Source of the DNA: Rhodoblastus sp. 17X3
GTDB lineage: Bacteria; Pseudomonadota; Alphaproteobacteria; Rhizobiales; Beijerinckiaceae
Direction of reading: 5' to 3'
Length of the DNA stretch: 64,000 nucleotides
Assembly (NCBI RefSeq): GCF_030056575.1
Contig: NZ_JASHHX010000009.1
Coordinates: 1-64,000, forward strand
Positions 43,837 through 51,872 of this stretch are shown here, one piece after another. Below the pieces are notes generated by a model. The model did not search any database and had not been told where the DNA came from. It saw nothing but the letters and a program-made list of their open reading frames with translations. The position numbers and the translations under genes are program-made. The stretch's first letter is position 1; every line of letters begins with the position of its first letter.

Positions 43837-44586
43837 TCAGTTTCCTAAACCGCTGATATTGGTGTTCTGGGTGGTCCAGGTCGTGCCGGGATCCTTGCCA
43901 TGGCGCACGGCGTCGATGGCGCGGCCGATGATGTGCGAATCGGGGGGCGTCTCGGCGGCGGGGCCGACAAGGTCGCGCGGATCCGCGACCTGCGTCGCCA
44001 CCATCTGTTGCGTGGCGCAGCCGAAATTCCAGTATTCGTTGTTCTGCCAGCCGTTGACCGAGCTGCCCGACGCCAGGTCGTTGGGCCATTGCCCGCAGCG
44101 TGAGGGCGTCTGCGCGACGATGGTGGAATAGGAGAGCCGCACGGGCGCCGCGAGCGCCGGATTGGCCACCGGATAGGAGGAAACGCTGACATAGCCATGA
44201 GCGCCGCCGGCTGCGAGCGCCCTGCGCAAGCCTGGCAGCGCCGCGCGCGCCTCGCCGCCGCTGGGGCCGCCCTGGGGCAAGGCGATGGCGATCTCGCCGG
44301 AGCCCTTGACGCGATATTCCTGCGCGAATTGCTTGACCTGCGCGCGGGTGCGCGGGTCCAGATCGCCGGCGCGCACCTCGGGAAGCACTTCCAGGCTGGC
44401 GTGGCCCTGCTTGAGTTCGATCGGATGCCGCACGCGGTAATCCTGGGGCCCGATCGAACTGGTCACGATGCGATCCGCGCCGGAACAGGCGGCGAGCGGC
44501 GCGGCCAGCGCCAGCAGCGCGACGAGTTTCCGTTTTGCGGCGAGCGGCCGGCGGGCTTTAGTCCGAAGGGGGCGAAGGTGCGACAT
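43837..44586 (-). CDS. cpaD: Pilus assembly lipoprotein CpaD
   Basis: 249 residues. Lipoprotein signal (basic RTKARRPLAAKRK, then LVALLALAAPLAAC-S, about 20-35). Mature body with IGPQDYRVRHPIELKQGHASLEVLP and, near the end, NEYWNFGCATQQMVATQVADPRDLVGP, both features of CpaD. Probably helps the CpaC secretin at the outer membrane. Confidence 0.92.
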   Translation of the reverse strand: MSHLRPLRTKARRPLAAKRKLVALLALAAPLAACSGADRIVTSSIGPQDYRVRHPIELKQGHASLEVLPEVRAGDLDPRTRAQVKQFAQEYRVKGSGEIAIALPQGGPSGGEARAALPGLRRALAAGGAHGYVSVSSYPVANPALAAPVRLSYSTIVAQTPSRCGQWPNDLASGSSVNGWQNNEYWNFGCATQQMVATQVADPRDLVGPAAETPPDSHIIGRAIDAVRHGKDPGTTWTTQNTNISGLGN

Positions 44587-44666
44587 GATGTGTCCGTCTC
44601 GATCGTTGCGCTTGCCGGAAAGCTTGGCTCCGGGCGCGTCCCTGAAGGGCGCGCGCCGGGCGCGGC

Positions 44667-46121
44667 TCAGTCGTGGATGAAGCCGACGCGGCCGTTCAGA
44701 TGGCGGGCCGCTTCGGGGTTGTCGGTGGTCGAATAAAGCTTGTTCACGCGACCGAGCAGCCAGGCTTGCGGGTCGTTGGCGTCGGCGAAATTCTGGTCGG
44801 GCCGGGCGAGGGCGCTGGCGGGCACGGCCTTGACGAGATAGGGCGTGACGATGATCATCAGCTCCGTCTCCTTGCGCTGGTAGTCGCGCGAACGGAACAG
44901 GCCGCCGAGGATCGGCAGGTTCATCGCGCCCGGAACGCCGTTGATCGCCTGGTTGGAGCTGGATTCGATCAGGCCCGCCGTGGCGATCGAGCCGCCGGTG
45001 GGCAGTTCGACCGTGGTGTCGTGACGGCGGGTGCGGAAGCCGGGCACGACGGTGCCGCTGATCGAGGCCGAAGTCGCCGGGTCGATGTCCGAAACTTCGG
45101 TGGCGAGACGCAGCGAAATGCGGCCGGAGGCCAGCACGACCGGGGTGAAGTTCAGCGTGACGCCGTACATCTTGTAGGTCACGGAGGCGGCGCAGCTCGA
45201 GGACGTGCCGGAGCCGGTGCAGGTCGTGCCGGCGGAGATCGGCACTTCGCCGCCGACGGTGAACTTCGCGCTTTCGCCCGACGTGGCCGTGACGGTGGGC
45301 TCGGCGAGGGTGCGCGCGACGCCGTTGCGCTCGAAGGCGGTCAGGGTCTGGGTCAGCGACCAGGGGCCGCCGAACTTGGTCACGGTGTTGAGCGCGCCGT
45401 CGGTCAACGGGCCGCCGTTGATCGAGAAGGGATTTTGCTGCGTGAAGGTGCCCCAGTTGCCGGCCAGCGTCGAAGACGAAATGCCGAGCTGCTTGGCGAT
45501 GTTGCGCTGGATTTCCGCGATGGTGACCTTGATCATCACCTGGTCCCGGCCCTTGACGGTGATGGCGTTGACCACCATGCCGGCGCCGGTCGCGCCGCCG
45601 ACGCCGCCGGAGTTCTTGTTGACGCTGTCGACGAAGCCCTTGGCGATGTCGAGCGCGGTCTGCATGTCCCCGGGCGAATCGACTTCGCCGGTGAGGATGA
45701 TGGAATCGTTCACGGTCCGCGCGACAATGCGCGCATTGGGCAGGGCGGTGCGGATGATGCTCTGCAATTCGCCGATGTCGCGGCCGATGGAAAGTTCAAG
45801 CGTGGCGATGCGGCGTCCCTGCTTGTCCATGGCGTAGATCGTGGTCTGCCCCGCAGTCTGGCCGATGATGTAGATCTTCCGCGCCGAGCGGACCACCGCA
45901 TTGGCGACGGCGGGATTGCCGACGAAGATCTCGCCGGCGTCCGCGGGAAGGTCCACGATGATCGACTTGCCGACGCCCATGGTCACGCGGCGCACCGCGC
46001 TCGATCCCTGTAGGGCGACGACATCGTTGTCATAGGCCTGGGCGGGGCCCTGCATTGCCGGCGCGGCAAAGGCGAGCAACGCGACAAAACCTCCGACCAG
46101 CCTGGGGCGCATTATCTGCAT
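44667..46121 (-). CDS. cpaC: Tad pilus outer-membrane secretin CpaC/RcpA
   Basis: 484 residues. Signal peptide (about 1-30), pilus N-terminal domain (about 45-135: GKSIIVDLPADAGEIFVGNPAVANAVVRS), a BON-like/N-domain section, then the secretin domain (about 240-430) with RTLAEPTVTATSGESAKFTVGGEVP and VELPTGGSIATAGLIESSSNQ. Forms the channel for the fibre. Tail ends in GRVGFIHD. Confidence 0.95.
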   Translation of the reverse strand: MQIMRPRLVGGFVALLAFAAPAMQGPAQAYDNDVVALQGSSAVRRVTMGVGKSIIVDLPADAGEIFVGNPAVANAVVRSARKIYIIGQTAGQTTIYAMDKQGRRIATLELSIGRDIGELQSIIRTALPNARIVARTVNDSIILTGEVDSPGDMQTALDIAKGFVDSVNKNSGGVGGATGAGMVVNAITVKGRDQVMIKVTIAEIQRNIAKQLGISSSTLAGNWGTFTQQNPFSINGGPLTDGALNTVTKFGGPWSLTQTLTAFERNGVARTLAEPTVTATSGESAKFTVGGEVPISAGTTCTGSGTSSSCAASVTYKMYGVTLNFTPVVLASGRISLRLATEVSDIDPATSASISGTVVPGFRTRRHDTTVELPTGGSIATAGLIESSSNQAINGVPGAMNLPILGGLFRSRDYQRKETELMIIVTPYLVKAVPASALARPDQNFADANDPQAWLLGRVNKLYSTTDNPEAARHLNGRVGFIHD

Positions 46122-46170
46122 CGTTTCTCACTCCTGGGCGGCGCCCTCTCAGGGGCGGGCCGCCGGTTCC

Positions 46171-46980
46171 TTATTTGCCGCGCGATTGGGTTGCGACGCC
46201 CGCGCGCACCACGGTGACGGCGCGGTTGTGATCTTCATGGGCGACCGACGCGGGCGCGTCGGCCTGCTGGCTGTCCTGCATCGAGCGCAGCACCAGCGAG
46301 AGCTGGCCAACACGCTGGGCCAGAACCACCGTCTCCGCTTGGCGCGGATCGAGCTCAAGCGTCGCGGTGACGCCGGAGGCGAAAGGCTGGCCGCCTTTTT
46401 CCTGGGCGTTCTGGCCGATGGCGAGCACGCGGACATTGGCGACCAGCGTTTCGCTGATGAAGGCGTCGCCGGAGCCGGTCTTGGCGGCGTCCTCGTCGCG
46501 ATAGATGCGAATCACGTCGACGCGGTCATTGGGAAGGATGAATTTGCCGGCGGAATTGGCGCCATTGTCGTCGATCGTGATCGCCACGGCCCGAAAGCCG
46601 GGGTTGAGAATCGCGGAGAGGAAGCCCGAAGCGCCGCCTTTGAACAGTTTCTCGCGGCGAATCGGCTCGCCCTGGAGGAACGAGCCGCGCACGACCGATT
46701 CCTTGACCTCGTCCATCCCGTTCGGCGTCTCGGACTTGCGAATCACGCCCTGCGCCGCGGCGTTCCTGGGCCAATCCTGCCAGGCAAGGTCGCCGGGCTG
46801 GAGTACCGAACCGAAGTTGAGCTCGCGGGCGGCGACCAGCACCTGCTCCGTGGAGGCCGGCGGCGGCGCCTGGACGATCGGCGCGGGCATCGGCGGCTCG
46901 GGCCGCGACAGGACGAGATAGGTTGCGCCGAAGCCGGACGCCAGGACGACGCCTAGAAAGATGAGCCGGGCTTTTTTCAT
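46171..46980 (-). CDS. cpaB: Tad pilus assembly protein CpaB/RcpC
   Basis: 269 residues from ATG 46980. A membrane anchor (about 4-23), a Pro-rich linker, an SAF-like domain (QVLVAARELNFGSVLQPGDLAWQDWP) and a second part (GFRAVAITIDDNGANSAGKFILPNDRVDVIRIYRD). Affects or stabilises CpaC in the periplasm. First gene of the cpaB-tadC transcription unit; the 150 bp upstream is AT-rich and likely holds the promoter. Confidence 0.93.
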   Translation of the reverse strand: MKKARLIFLGVVLASGFGATYLVLSRPEPPMPAPIVQAPPPASTEQVLVAARELNFGSVLQPGDLAWQDWPRNAAAQGVIRKSETPNGMDEVKESVVRGSFLQGEPIRREKLFKGGASGFLSAILNPGFRAVAITIDDNGANSAGKFILPNDRVDVIRIYRDEDAAKTGSGDAFISETLVANVRVLAIGQNAQEKGGQPFASGVTATLELDPRQAETVVLAQRVGQLSLVLRSMQDSQQADAPASVAHEDHNRAVTVVRAGVATQSRGK

Positions 46981-47100
46981 GGCTGGTTCAACGGTCCGCA
47001 AAGAGTCCCCGAATTGGGACGTTGACCGAATTGAAACAGTGAAACGTCAAATTAAGGTTAATGGAATTTCACGAATCTTAGACGCTTGGCAGAGGGGCGG

Positions 47101-47136
47101 AAAAAAAAGCATACGCCCCGCGTCAGGGCGGGGCGT
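47101..47136 (-). terminator. Rho-independent terminator after cpaA
   Basis: On the minus strand, an ACGCCCCGC stem (arms 47113-47121 and 47128-47136) is followed by a run of eight T (47101-47108 on the plus strand is A8). It lies about 40 bp after the cpaA stop. It separates cpaA from cpaB. Confidence 0.9.
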
Positions 47137-47176
47137 CGAGGAGGCGTCATCGCGCGGCTTGCCGAATCAGCCGGGG

Positions 47177-47683
47177 TCAGCCGCTCAGCGTCGCAAGAAA
47201 GATCCGGGTTTCCGGGTAGAGAACGAGGCCTGCGGCGGCGAGCGCGACGCCATAGGGCACGCCGTTGTTCTTGTCGTGCAGGCGCATGATCCAGGCGCGC
47301 GCCTGCGCCCAGTTCGGCATCGGCAGGCGGCGGAACTGCAAGATGGCAAGCGTCAGGGCGCCGCCGAGCAGGGCCGAGCTGATACCATATTCGGCCAGAT
47401 GGTCGAAGCCCATCCAGACCGCGGTCGTGGCGGCGAGCTTGGCGTCTCCGCCGCCGATCCAGCCAAAGGCGAACAGCGCGAAGGTGAGGGCGAGGACCGC
47501 CATGCCGCTGGCCAGATGGAGGCCGATCGTCGAAGCGGGAAGGCCCAGGAAAAGGGCGAGAACAATGAAGGCCGCGACGAGCAGGATCGAGATCCAGTTC
47601 GAGATCGTCATCGTGAACAGGTCGGAGAAGGCCGCATAGGCCATGAGGGCCGGAAAAATGACAATCGTCAGCGCGTCGAGCAT
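47177..47683 (-). CDS. cpaA: Prepilin peptidase CpaA (A24 family)
   Basis: 168 residues from ATG 47683. About five to six membrane segments. The two catalytic Asp are visible: AYAAFSDLFTMTISN (Asp in the first loop) and GWIGGGDAKLAATTAVWMG (GxGD motif). Cleaves the Flp and TadE prepilins after the G of their leader. Its own unit, with a terminator after it. Confidence 0.93.
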   Translation of the reverse strand: MLDALTIVIFPALMAYAAFSDLFTMTISNWISILLVAAFIVLALFLGLPASTIGLHLASGMAVLALTFALFAFGWIGGGDAKLAATTAVWMGFDHLAEYGISSALLGGALTLAILQFRRLPMPNWAQARAWIMRLHDKNNGVPYGVALAAAGLVLYPETRIFLATLSG

Positions 47684-47769
47684 GGGAGTCCCGCGATTGG
47701 AAAACGCCGGGATCATCGCGCCTTGCGATTACCCCTTCGTTACTGCGCGTCGGCGCGCGGAAAATAAAA

Positions 47770-47793
47770 AAGCCTCGGCGCTTGGCCGAGGCT
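47770..47793 (-). terminator. Terminator after flp copy 1
   Basis: On the minus strand, AAGCCTCGGC...GCCGAGGCTT (inverted repeat about 47770-47793) is followed by TTTTATTTT. Lies about 32 bp after the flp1 stop. Confidence 0.85.
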
Positions 47794-47825
47794 TCTGATC
47801 TTCCGGCGGGGCCGAATCGACCGAA

Positions 47826-47990
47826 TCAGTTCAGAGCGTTGGAGACCGAGTCGAACTTGGCGTTCAGCTTGGTGCCGACCGAGGTCAGGACGGTGATGCA
47901 GACGACCGAGATGAGGGCGGCGATCAGGCCATATTCAATGGCGGTGGCGCCGGACTGATCCTGAACGAAACGGGAGAAAAGCGACTTCAT
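47826..47990 (-). CDS. flp1: Flp-type pilin, copy 1
   Basis: 54 residues, ATG 47990, GGAG 6 bp upstream. Leader MKSLFSRFVQDQSG, with expected CpaA cleavage after G14, then mature ATAIEYGLIAALISVVCITVL, which has the Flp motif (Glu5 and Tyr6 of the mature form), and the tail TSVGTKLNAKFDSVSNALN. The protein is identical to copy 3. Major subunit of the Tad fibre. In the same tandem set as copies 2 and 3 (462 bp spacing to copy 2). Confidence 0.95.
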   Translation of the reverse strand: MKSLFSRFVQDQSGATAIEYGLIAALISVVCITVLTSVGTKLNAKFDSVSNALN

Positions 47991-48204
47991 GACGTGCTCC
48001 ATATGATCAGTTGTTCGCGCTGAAACGTGCTCGCGTCCTGCTGCGATGGAGCAACCCTATGCGGGGAGCGTCGCCAGTTCGTTAATTTCATCGGCGCAAT
48101 TTGGTTAACGTCGCAAGGCGGTTAAGGGAGTTTGAACGAACCCGGAAAAAAGCGCGCCGACTGTCGCCGACGCGCGTGTCGCGGAGGCCGGCTACGCCAA
48201 AGAA

Positions 48205-48232
48205 AACGGCCCCGGAGCAAGCCGGGGCCGTT
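48205..48232 (-). terminator. Terminator after flp copy 2
   Basis: The arms AACGGCCCCGG and CCGGGGCCGTT pair across agcaag; on the minus strand TTTTCTTT follows. Lies about 55 bp after the flp2 stop. Confidence 0.8.
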
Positions 48233-48287
48233 GTGCAAATCCTGTGGCGCTCTCGCCATCGCCGGGCGAAGGCGAGAAATTGCTCGA

Positions 48288-48452
48288 TCAGTTGAGAGCG
48301 TTGGAGACCGAGTCGAACTTGGCGTTCAGCTTGGTGCCGACCGAGGTCAGAACGGTGATGCAGACGACCGAGATGAGGGCGGCGATCAGGCCATATTCAA
48401 TGGCGGTGGCGCCGGACTGGTCCTGAACGAAACGGGCGAAAAGAGTCTTCAT
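48288..48452 (-). CDS. flp2: Flp-type pilin, copy 2
   Basis: 54 residues, ATG 48452, GGAG upstream. Differs from copies 1 and 3 only in the leader (MKTLFARF instead of MKSLFSRF); from FVQDQSGATAIEY on it is the same. Upstream DNA (about 48470-48520) closely resembles that of copy 1 (about 48010-48060), with a shared GCTGCGATGGAGCAACCCTA, so promoter and gene were duplicated together. Confidence 0.95.
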   Translation of the reverse strand: MKTLFARFVQDQSGATAIEYGLIAALISVVCITVLTSVGTKLNAKFDSVSNALN

Positions 48453-48665
48453 AGCGTGCTCCAGTAGATCTGTACCTCGCGCCGATACGTGCTCGCGTCT
48501 GGCTGCGATGGAGCAACCCTAGGGCGGAAAGCCTAGCCGTTTCGTTAATTTATTCGGCGCAAATGGGGCAACTCCGCAATGCAGTTAACGGAGCTTGAAC
48601 GGGTCCGCGAAAAGGGAACGGGTTCGGCTCCGCCGCGTGGCAAGGCGGCCCGCCGCGCAAAAGAA

Positions 48666-48692
48666 AACGGCCCCGGAGGGAGCCGGAGCCGT
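48666..48692 (-). terminator. Terminator after flp copy 3
   Basis: AACGGCCCCGG / CCGGAGCCGTT (one mismatch) on the minus strand followed by TTTTCTTTT. Lies about 57 bp after the flp3 stop. Similar to the flp2 terminator. Confidence 0.75.
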
Positions 48693-48748
48693 TGTGAGAC
48701 AGTCTGCGCTTCTTTCGCCTTCGCCGGACGAAGGCGACGATCGTGCGA

Positions 48749-48913
48749 TCAGTTGAGAGCGTTGGAGACCGAGTCGAACTTGGCGTTCAGCTTGGTGCCG
48801 ACCGAGGTCAGGACGGTGATGCAGACGACCGAGATGAGGGCGGCGATCAGGCCATATTCAATGGCGGTGGCGCCGGACTGGTCCTGAACGAAACGGGAGA
48901 AAAGCGACTTCAT
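48749..48913 (-). CDS. flp3: Flp-type pilin, copy 3
   Basis: 54 residues, ATG 48913, AGGAG about 8 bp upstream. Protein identical to copy 1. Upstream DNA is unlike that of copies 1 and 2, so this may be the original unit or one under different control. Spacing to copy 2 is 461 bp. Confidence 0.95.
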   Translation of the reverse strand: MKSLFSRFVQDQSGATAIEYGLIAALISVVCITVLTSVGTKLNAKFDSVSNALN

Positions 48914-49332
48914 TTTGAACTCCTGACTAAGACCGTGTGAACGACGCGAATGACCTGCTCGGGAATGGCGTCGTTGAAGCCAGGTTAGGCGGCTCAGATT
49001 GCCGATGCGTTAACGCGAGGTCATCGGATGAGCTTGGGTTTTGTTATACTGAAGAAACTGCAAACGACTTCGCTAAAGGGGAGCGCCTCTGCGTCAGGCG
49101 TCTCTTCTTGCGCGATTTCGGCAGCGGCTCGCTCTTTCTTTCAGCCATATGAAATTTTGCGGATTCAGCCGCATTTGTTGCGGCCGCCCGCGCCGAAATT
49201 TAGCAATCGTTCACCAAGTCATGCCTAAATTGCCGCTTGATATTGACGCGCATGTGCGGGCGGAAGGTTCGCCGCGAGCCGTCGGCGTTCCGTGCGGGCG
49301 ACTCGACGGGGTTTCGAATTCGGGAGAGGTTC
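48914..49332. other. Intergenic region between flp3 and the CpaC-N-domain gene
   Basis: 419 bp without a convincing gene. It holds the flp3 promoter (leftward) and the promoter of the next gene (rightward). GC falls here compared with the flanks. No named site recognised. Confidence 0.5.
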
Positions 49333-49794
49333 ATGCGTCTAAGCGCATTTCGTTCGATTGGCGGCGCGCTGGTTCTCGCCGGGCTCGTCGCGCAGTCCAG
49401 CGCCGTGGCGGCGACAGTCGATCTGGTCGTCGTCTCGGTCGACAAGGCGCGCGTCGCGCGCATTCCGGACAAGACTCAGACCCTTGTCATCGGCCAGCCG
49501 GGCATAGCCGACGTGACCATGCTCAAAAACAGCGGCATGGGCGTCATCACCGGAAAGAGCTTCGGCGAAACCAATCTGATCGCGCTCGACGGGCAGGGCA
49601 ACCTGCTGGGAGAATGGACGATCCGGGTCGGGGGCGAAAACGCGGACCTGCTCGTGCAGAACGGCGTCAATCGCGAGAGCTACATTTGCGCGCCACATTG
49701 CCTGCCGACCATCGATCTGGCCGACGCCAAGACGGTCGCGGCGGATCGCGCGGCCGCGGTGACGGCCCATTCCAATTTTTCCGGTGGTAAATAA
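49333..49794 (+). CDS. Stand-alone pilus N-terminal-domain protein (CpaC N-domain-like)
   Basis: 153 residues from ATG 49333. Signal peptide (about 1-27, ending AVAATV). One domain like the N-terminal region of CpaC (SVDKARVARIPDKTQTLVIGQPGIADVTMLKNSGMGVITGKSFGETNLIALDGQGNLLGEW), without the secretin part. A pair of Cys near the end (CAPHC) may form a disulfide. Probably a periplasmic helper of the secretin or pilus. Directly precedes the TadE genes. Confidence 0.8.
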   Translation: MRLSAFRSIGGALVLAGLVAQSSAVAATVDLVVVSVDKARVARIPDKTQTLVIGQPGIADVTMLKNSGMGVITGKSFGETNLIALDGQGNLLGEWTIRVGGENADLLVQNGVNRESYICAPHCLPTIDLADAKTVAADRAAAVTAHSNFSGGK

Positions 49795-49925
49795 GCCGTT
49801 TGCGAATGCACGGCGATCAATTGCATCGCGTAACGCAATGGCAATCTCTCCGGTTGAAAATGCCTCGTCGGCCTGAGCTTTCCGACGGCGTTCGGAACAT
49901 CGGGCAAGCCGATCGGGGATCATTG

Positions 49926-50555
49926 ATGGAACAAACCGGATCGCAGCGCTGTGAAAAGCGCTCCAGAACCCTTGGCCTGCTTTCACGCTTCGCGCGGAGC
50001 CGCAAGGGCGTGACGGCGATCGAATTCGGAATGATCGGCATTCCGTTCCTTGGCCTGATTTGCGCGATTTTCGAGACGGCCTTTGTCTTTTTCACGCAGG
50101 AGACGTTCGACAACACGGTCAACAATGTCGCGCGCCAGGTGCTGGTCAATAATTTCCTGTCCTCGTCGACGCAGACCATGGCGTCGTTCAAGACCAATAC
50201 GTTCTGCACGGGACTGCCGTCCATCATCAATTGCAGCAAGGTCACCCTGAACATCCAGGCCTTCGACCCCAAGACGACGACCTTCGCCAATGTCGCGTCC
50301 ACGATCGGCAAGAACTGGTACAATAATCCGTCGACCAATGTGAATCTCGGTCAGCCGGGCTGGATCGTCCTGTTCCAGGCCTTCTATCCGATGCCGGTCT
50401 ATCTCTCGATCCTGGTCGCCAGCGGTCCGACCAACAACGGCGCCGCCAATCTGCTCGGCCACAGCTCGAACACCGTCTATGCAAACCCCGCTACCGGCGG
50501 GACGGGCTTTGTCCACGCCATCTTCTCGACCGTTGTTTTCAGGAACGAGCCATGA
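49926..50555 (+). CDS. TadE-type pseudopilin
   Basis: 209 residues from ATG 49926. The pseudopilin leader is long (about 29 residues): KG-VTAIEFGMIGIPFLGLI is the processing site and hydrophobic segment, typical of TadE/TadF. The C-terminal part is periplasmic. The first 15 codons coincide with a REP-like palindrome (49937-49970). The stop overlaps the next gene by 4 bp (ATGA). Confidence 0.85.
   Translation: MEQTGSQRCEKRSRTLGLLSRFARSRKGVTAIEFGMIGIPFLGLICAIFETAFVFFTQETFDNTVNNVARQVLVNNFLSSSTQTMASFKTNTFCTGLPSIINCSKVTLNIQAFDPKTTTFANVASTIGKNWYNNPSTNVNLGQPGWIVLFQAFYPMPVYLSILVASGPTNNGAANLLGHSSNTVYANPATGGTGFVHAIFSTVVFRNEP
49937..49970. repeat. Copy of the CGGATCGGAGCGC palindrome inside tadE
   Basis: CGGATCGCAGCGCTGTGA and AGCGCTCC follow the order of the intergenic hairpin at 17571-17603, with a few changes and one extra base. 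It lies within the leader-coding region of the TadE gene. Confidence 0.5.
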
Positions 50556-51328
50556 CGGGGCGCGAAAAGCACCTGGCTGCCCAAAAAAAAGGGATTTTCG
50601 CGGTCCTGCGTGACGTCGTCAAACGGCTGCGGCGCGGACAAGGCGGCATGGCGGCAGTCGAGTTCGCCCTGATCCTGCCGATGATGCTGGCGCTCTATTT
50701 CGGATGCGTCGTTCTGGCCCAGGGACTTGAAGTCAGCCGCAAGACGCAAGCGCTGTCGCGCACTCTGGCGGACCTGACTTCCCAGACCTTGCCCGCGACA
50801 GGCCAAAGCAATCCGATTCTCGCGGATACTGATTTCGTCAATTTTTTCGGCGCCTGGCAGGCCGTGCTTTATCCCTTCGTCAACGCCGGTTCGCCGAACA
50901 TGACGATCACCGAGGTCATCTTCGACAATGTATCGAGCACCAACAGCAAATGCTGCGTCGCCAAGGTGCTCTGGAGCGTCAGCTCCGGCCCAAGCCCAAC
51001 ATTGCGGCAATGCGGAACTTTGACGCAATCCTCCAATGGCGTGAACAATCCCACCAGCATGCCGGCCGGGCTTTATCCGCCCGCCGTGGCCTCAGGCAAC
51101 GCCACGGATTATTACATCATCGTGGCCGACGTGAGTTACACCTATGTGCCCTCGTTCGGTTTCACGCCCTTCGCCTGGAACAGCGCGCCCAATGGCGGCG
51201 CAGGCTACAGGATTAGCCAGACCACCTATATGGCGCCACGCATCAGTTCGACGGCCCAAATCAAGTGGACGCCGGGCGGGACGATTTCGGCATCGAATTA
51301 CGTGACCTGCACGCCCAACATTCCATAG
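50552..51328 (+). CDS. TadE/TadF-type pseudopilin
   Basis: 258 residues from ATG 50552. A basic leader (about 1-33), then GG-MAAVEFALILPMMLALYFGCVVLA as prepilin-like site and hydrophobic helix, then a long periplasmic domain with several Cys (KCCVAKVLWS; LRQCGTL; YVTCTPN). Usually TadE and TadF act with Flp in fibre formation. It is translationally coupled to the preceding TadE-type gene. No tadG is visible here. Confidence 0.85.
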   Translation: MTGREKHLAAQKKGIFAVLRDVVKRLRRGQGGMAAVEFALILPMMLALYFGCVVLAQGLEVSRKTQALSRTLADLTSQTLPATGQSNPILADTDFVNFFGAWQAVLYPFVNAGSPNMTITEVIFDNVSSTNSKCCVAKVLWSVSSGPSPTLRQCGTLTQSSNGVNNPTSMPAGLYPPAVASGNATDYYIIVADVSYTYVPSFGFTPFAWNSAPNGGAGYRISQTTYMAPRISSTAQIKWTPGGTISASNYVTCTPNIP

Positions 51329-51347
51329 ATGCGGCTGCAGCGTTTTG

Positions 51348-51479
51348 CGCCTTTTCGGCGCCGGTCCCTCAAGACAGATCGGAGCGCCTTTCGGCGCCGG
51401 TCTCTCAAAAAAGATCGGAGCGCCTTTTGGGCGCCAGTCCCTCAAAACAGATCGGGGCGCCCTTTGGGCGCCCCGTGAG
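51348..51479. repeat. Tandem hairpin array, 3.5 copies of about 37 bp
   Basis: Units 51348-51384, 51385-51420, 51421-51457 and a partial 51458-51479. Each begins with a cgcc-tttt/ttt-(g)ggcgcc hairpin and then has (t)ctcaaaa(c)agatcgg(a/g)g. The last hairpin, GGGGCGCC-cttt-GGGCGCCCC, is very strong. On the minus strand each hairpin is followed by gatc(t)gtTTT or gatcTTTTTT, as in serial terminators. It lies between the tad genes (plus) and the small unknown gene (minus). Confidence 0.8.
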
Positions 51480-51519
51480 CTTCTGAAAATCTCCGCCGCA
51501 CCGCGAGAGCGGCCGGCCT

Positions 51520-51738
51520 TCAGGCGGCGTCGTCCTCGACCGTTTCGAATTGGTCGTCGGGAACGCCCCAGATGACGAGACCGGAGCCGAAGCGTACGTC
51601 CAGTCGGCGTCGGGTGACGCCAGTCGCGCGCAGCAAACCATAGCTGCACAAAACGGCGCCAAGCGCTTCGGACGGCAGATTCAGCTGCTGTTTCAACGGC
51701 GAGGCCGCTTTCAGACGAACTTTCTGACCAGCACGCAT
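51520..51738 (-). CDS. Small protein of unknown function
   Basis: 72 residues from ATG 51738, AAGGA about 8 bp upstream (an ATG seven codons earlier is possible). Basic start MRAGQKVRLKAASPLK, then LNLPSEALGAVLCSYGLLRATGVTRRRLDVRFGSGLVIWGVPDDQFE, with an acidic end. No signal or membrane segment. Looks like a small SH3/KOW-like beta fold, but this is a guess. The neighbours do not tell its job. Confidence 0.55.
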   Translation of the reverse strand: MRAGQKVRLKAASPLKQQLNLPSEALGAVLCSYGLLRATGVTRRRLDVRFGSGLVIWGVPDDQFETVEDDAA

Positions 51739-51872
51739 GAGATTTTTCCTTGCGGACATAGTCCAACTCGTTCGAGCTTGATTGCGCGAGCAAGGATTGA
51801 TGAAAATCAATTCTATTGCCGCGCTGCAACATGGCAAGTTAATTCGCCACCAATTTAGGAAATATGTACTTT

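Noticed and set aside
48000-48130. CtrA box upstream of flp1
   Set aside because: TTAA half-sites are present but never with a 7-base spacer; not listed as a site.
48914-49332. Short open frames between flp3 and the CpaC-N-domain gene as possible extra pilins
   Set aside because: No prepilin cleavage motif or hydrophobic helix; composition is non-coding.
51348-51479. CRISPR array
   Set aside because: No unique spacers between repeats, unit is too short and directly tandem, and there are no cas genes.
51092-51832. Open frames across the hairpin array giving repeated peptides (GAPI...PAPK)
   Set aside because: The repeats explain the peptides; the frames overlap real genes on both sides and lack starts with ribosome sites.
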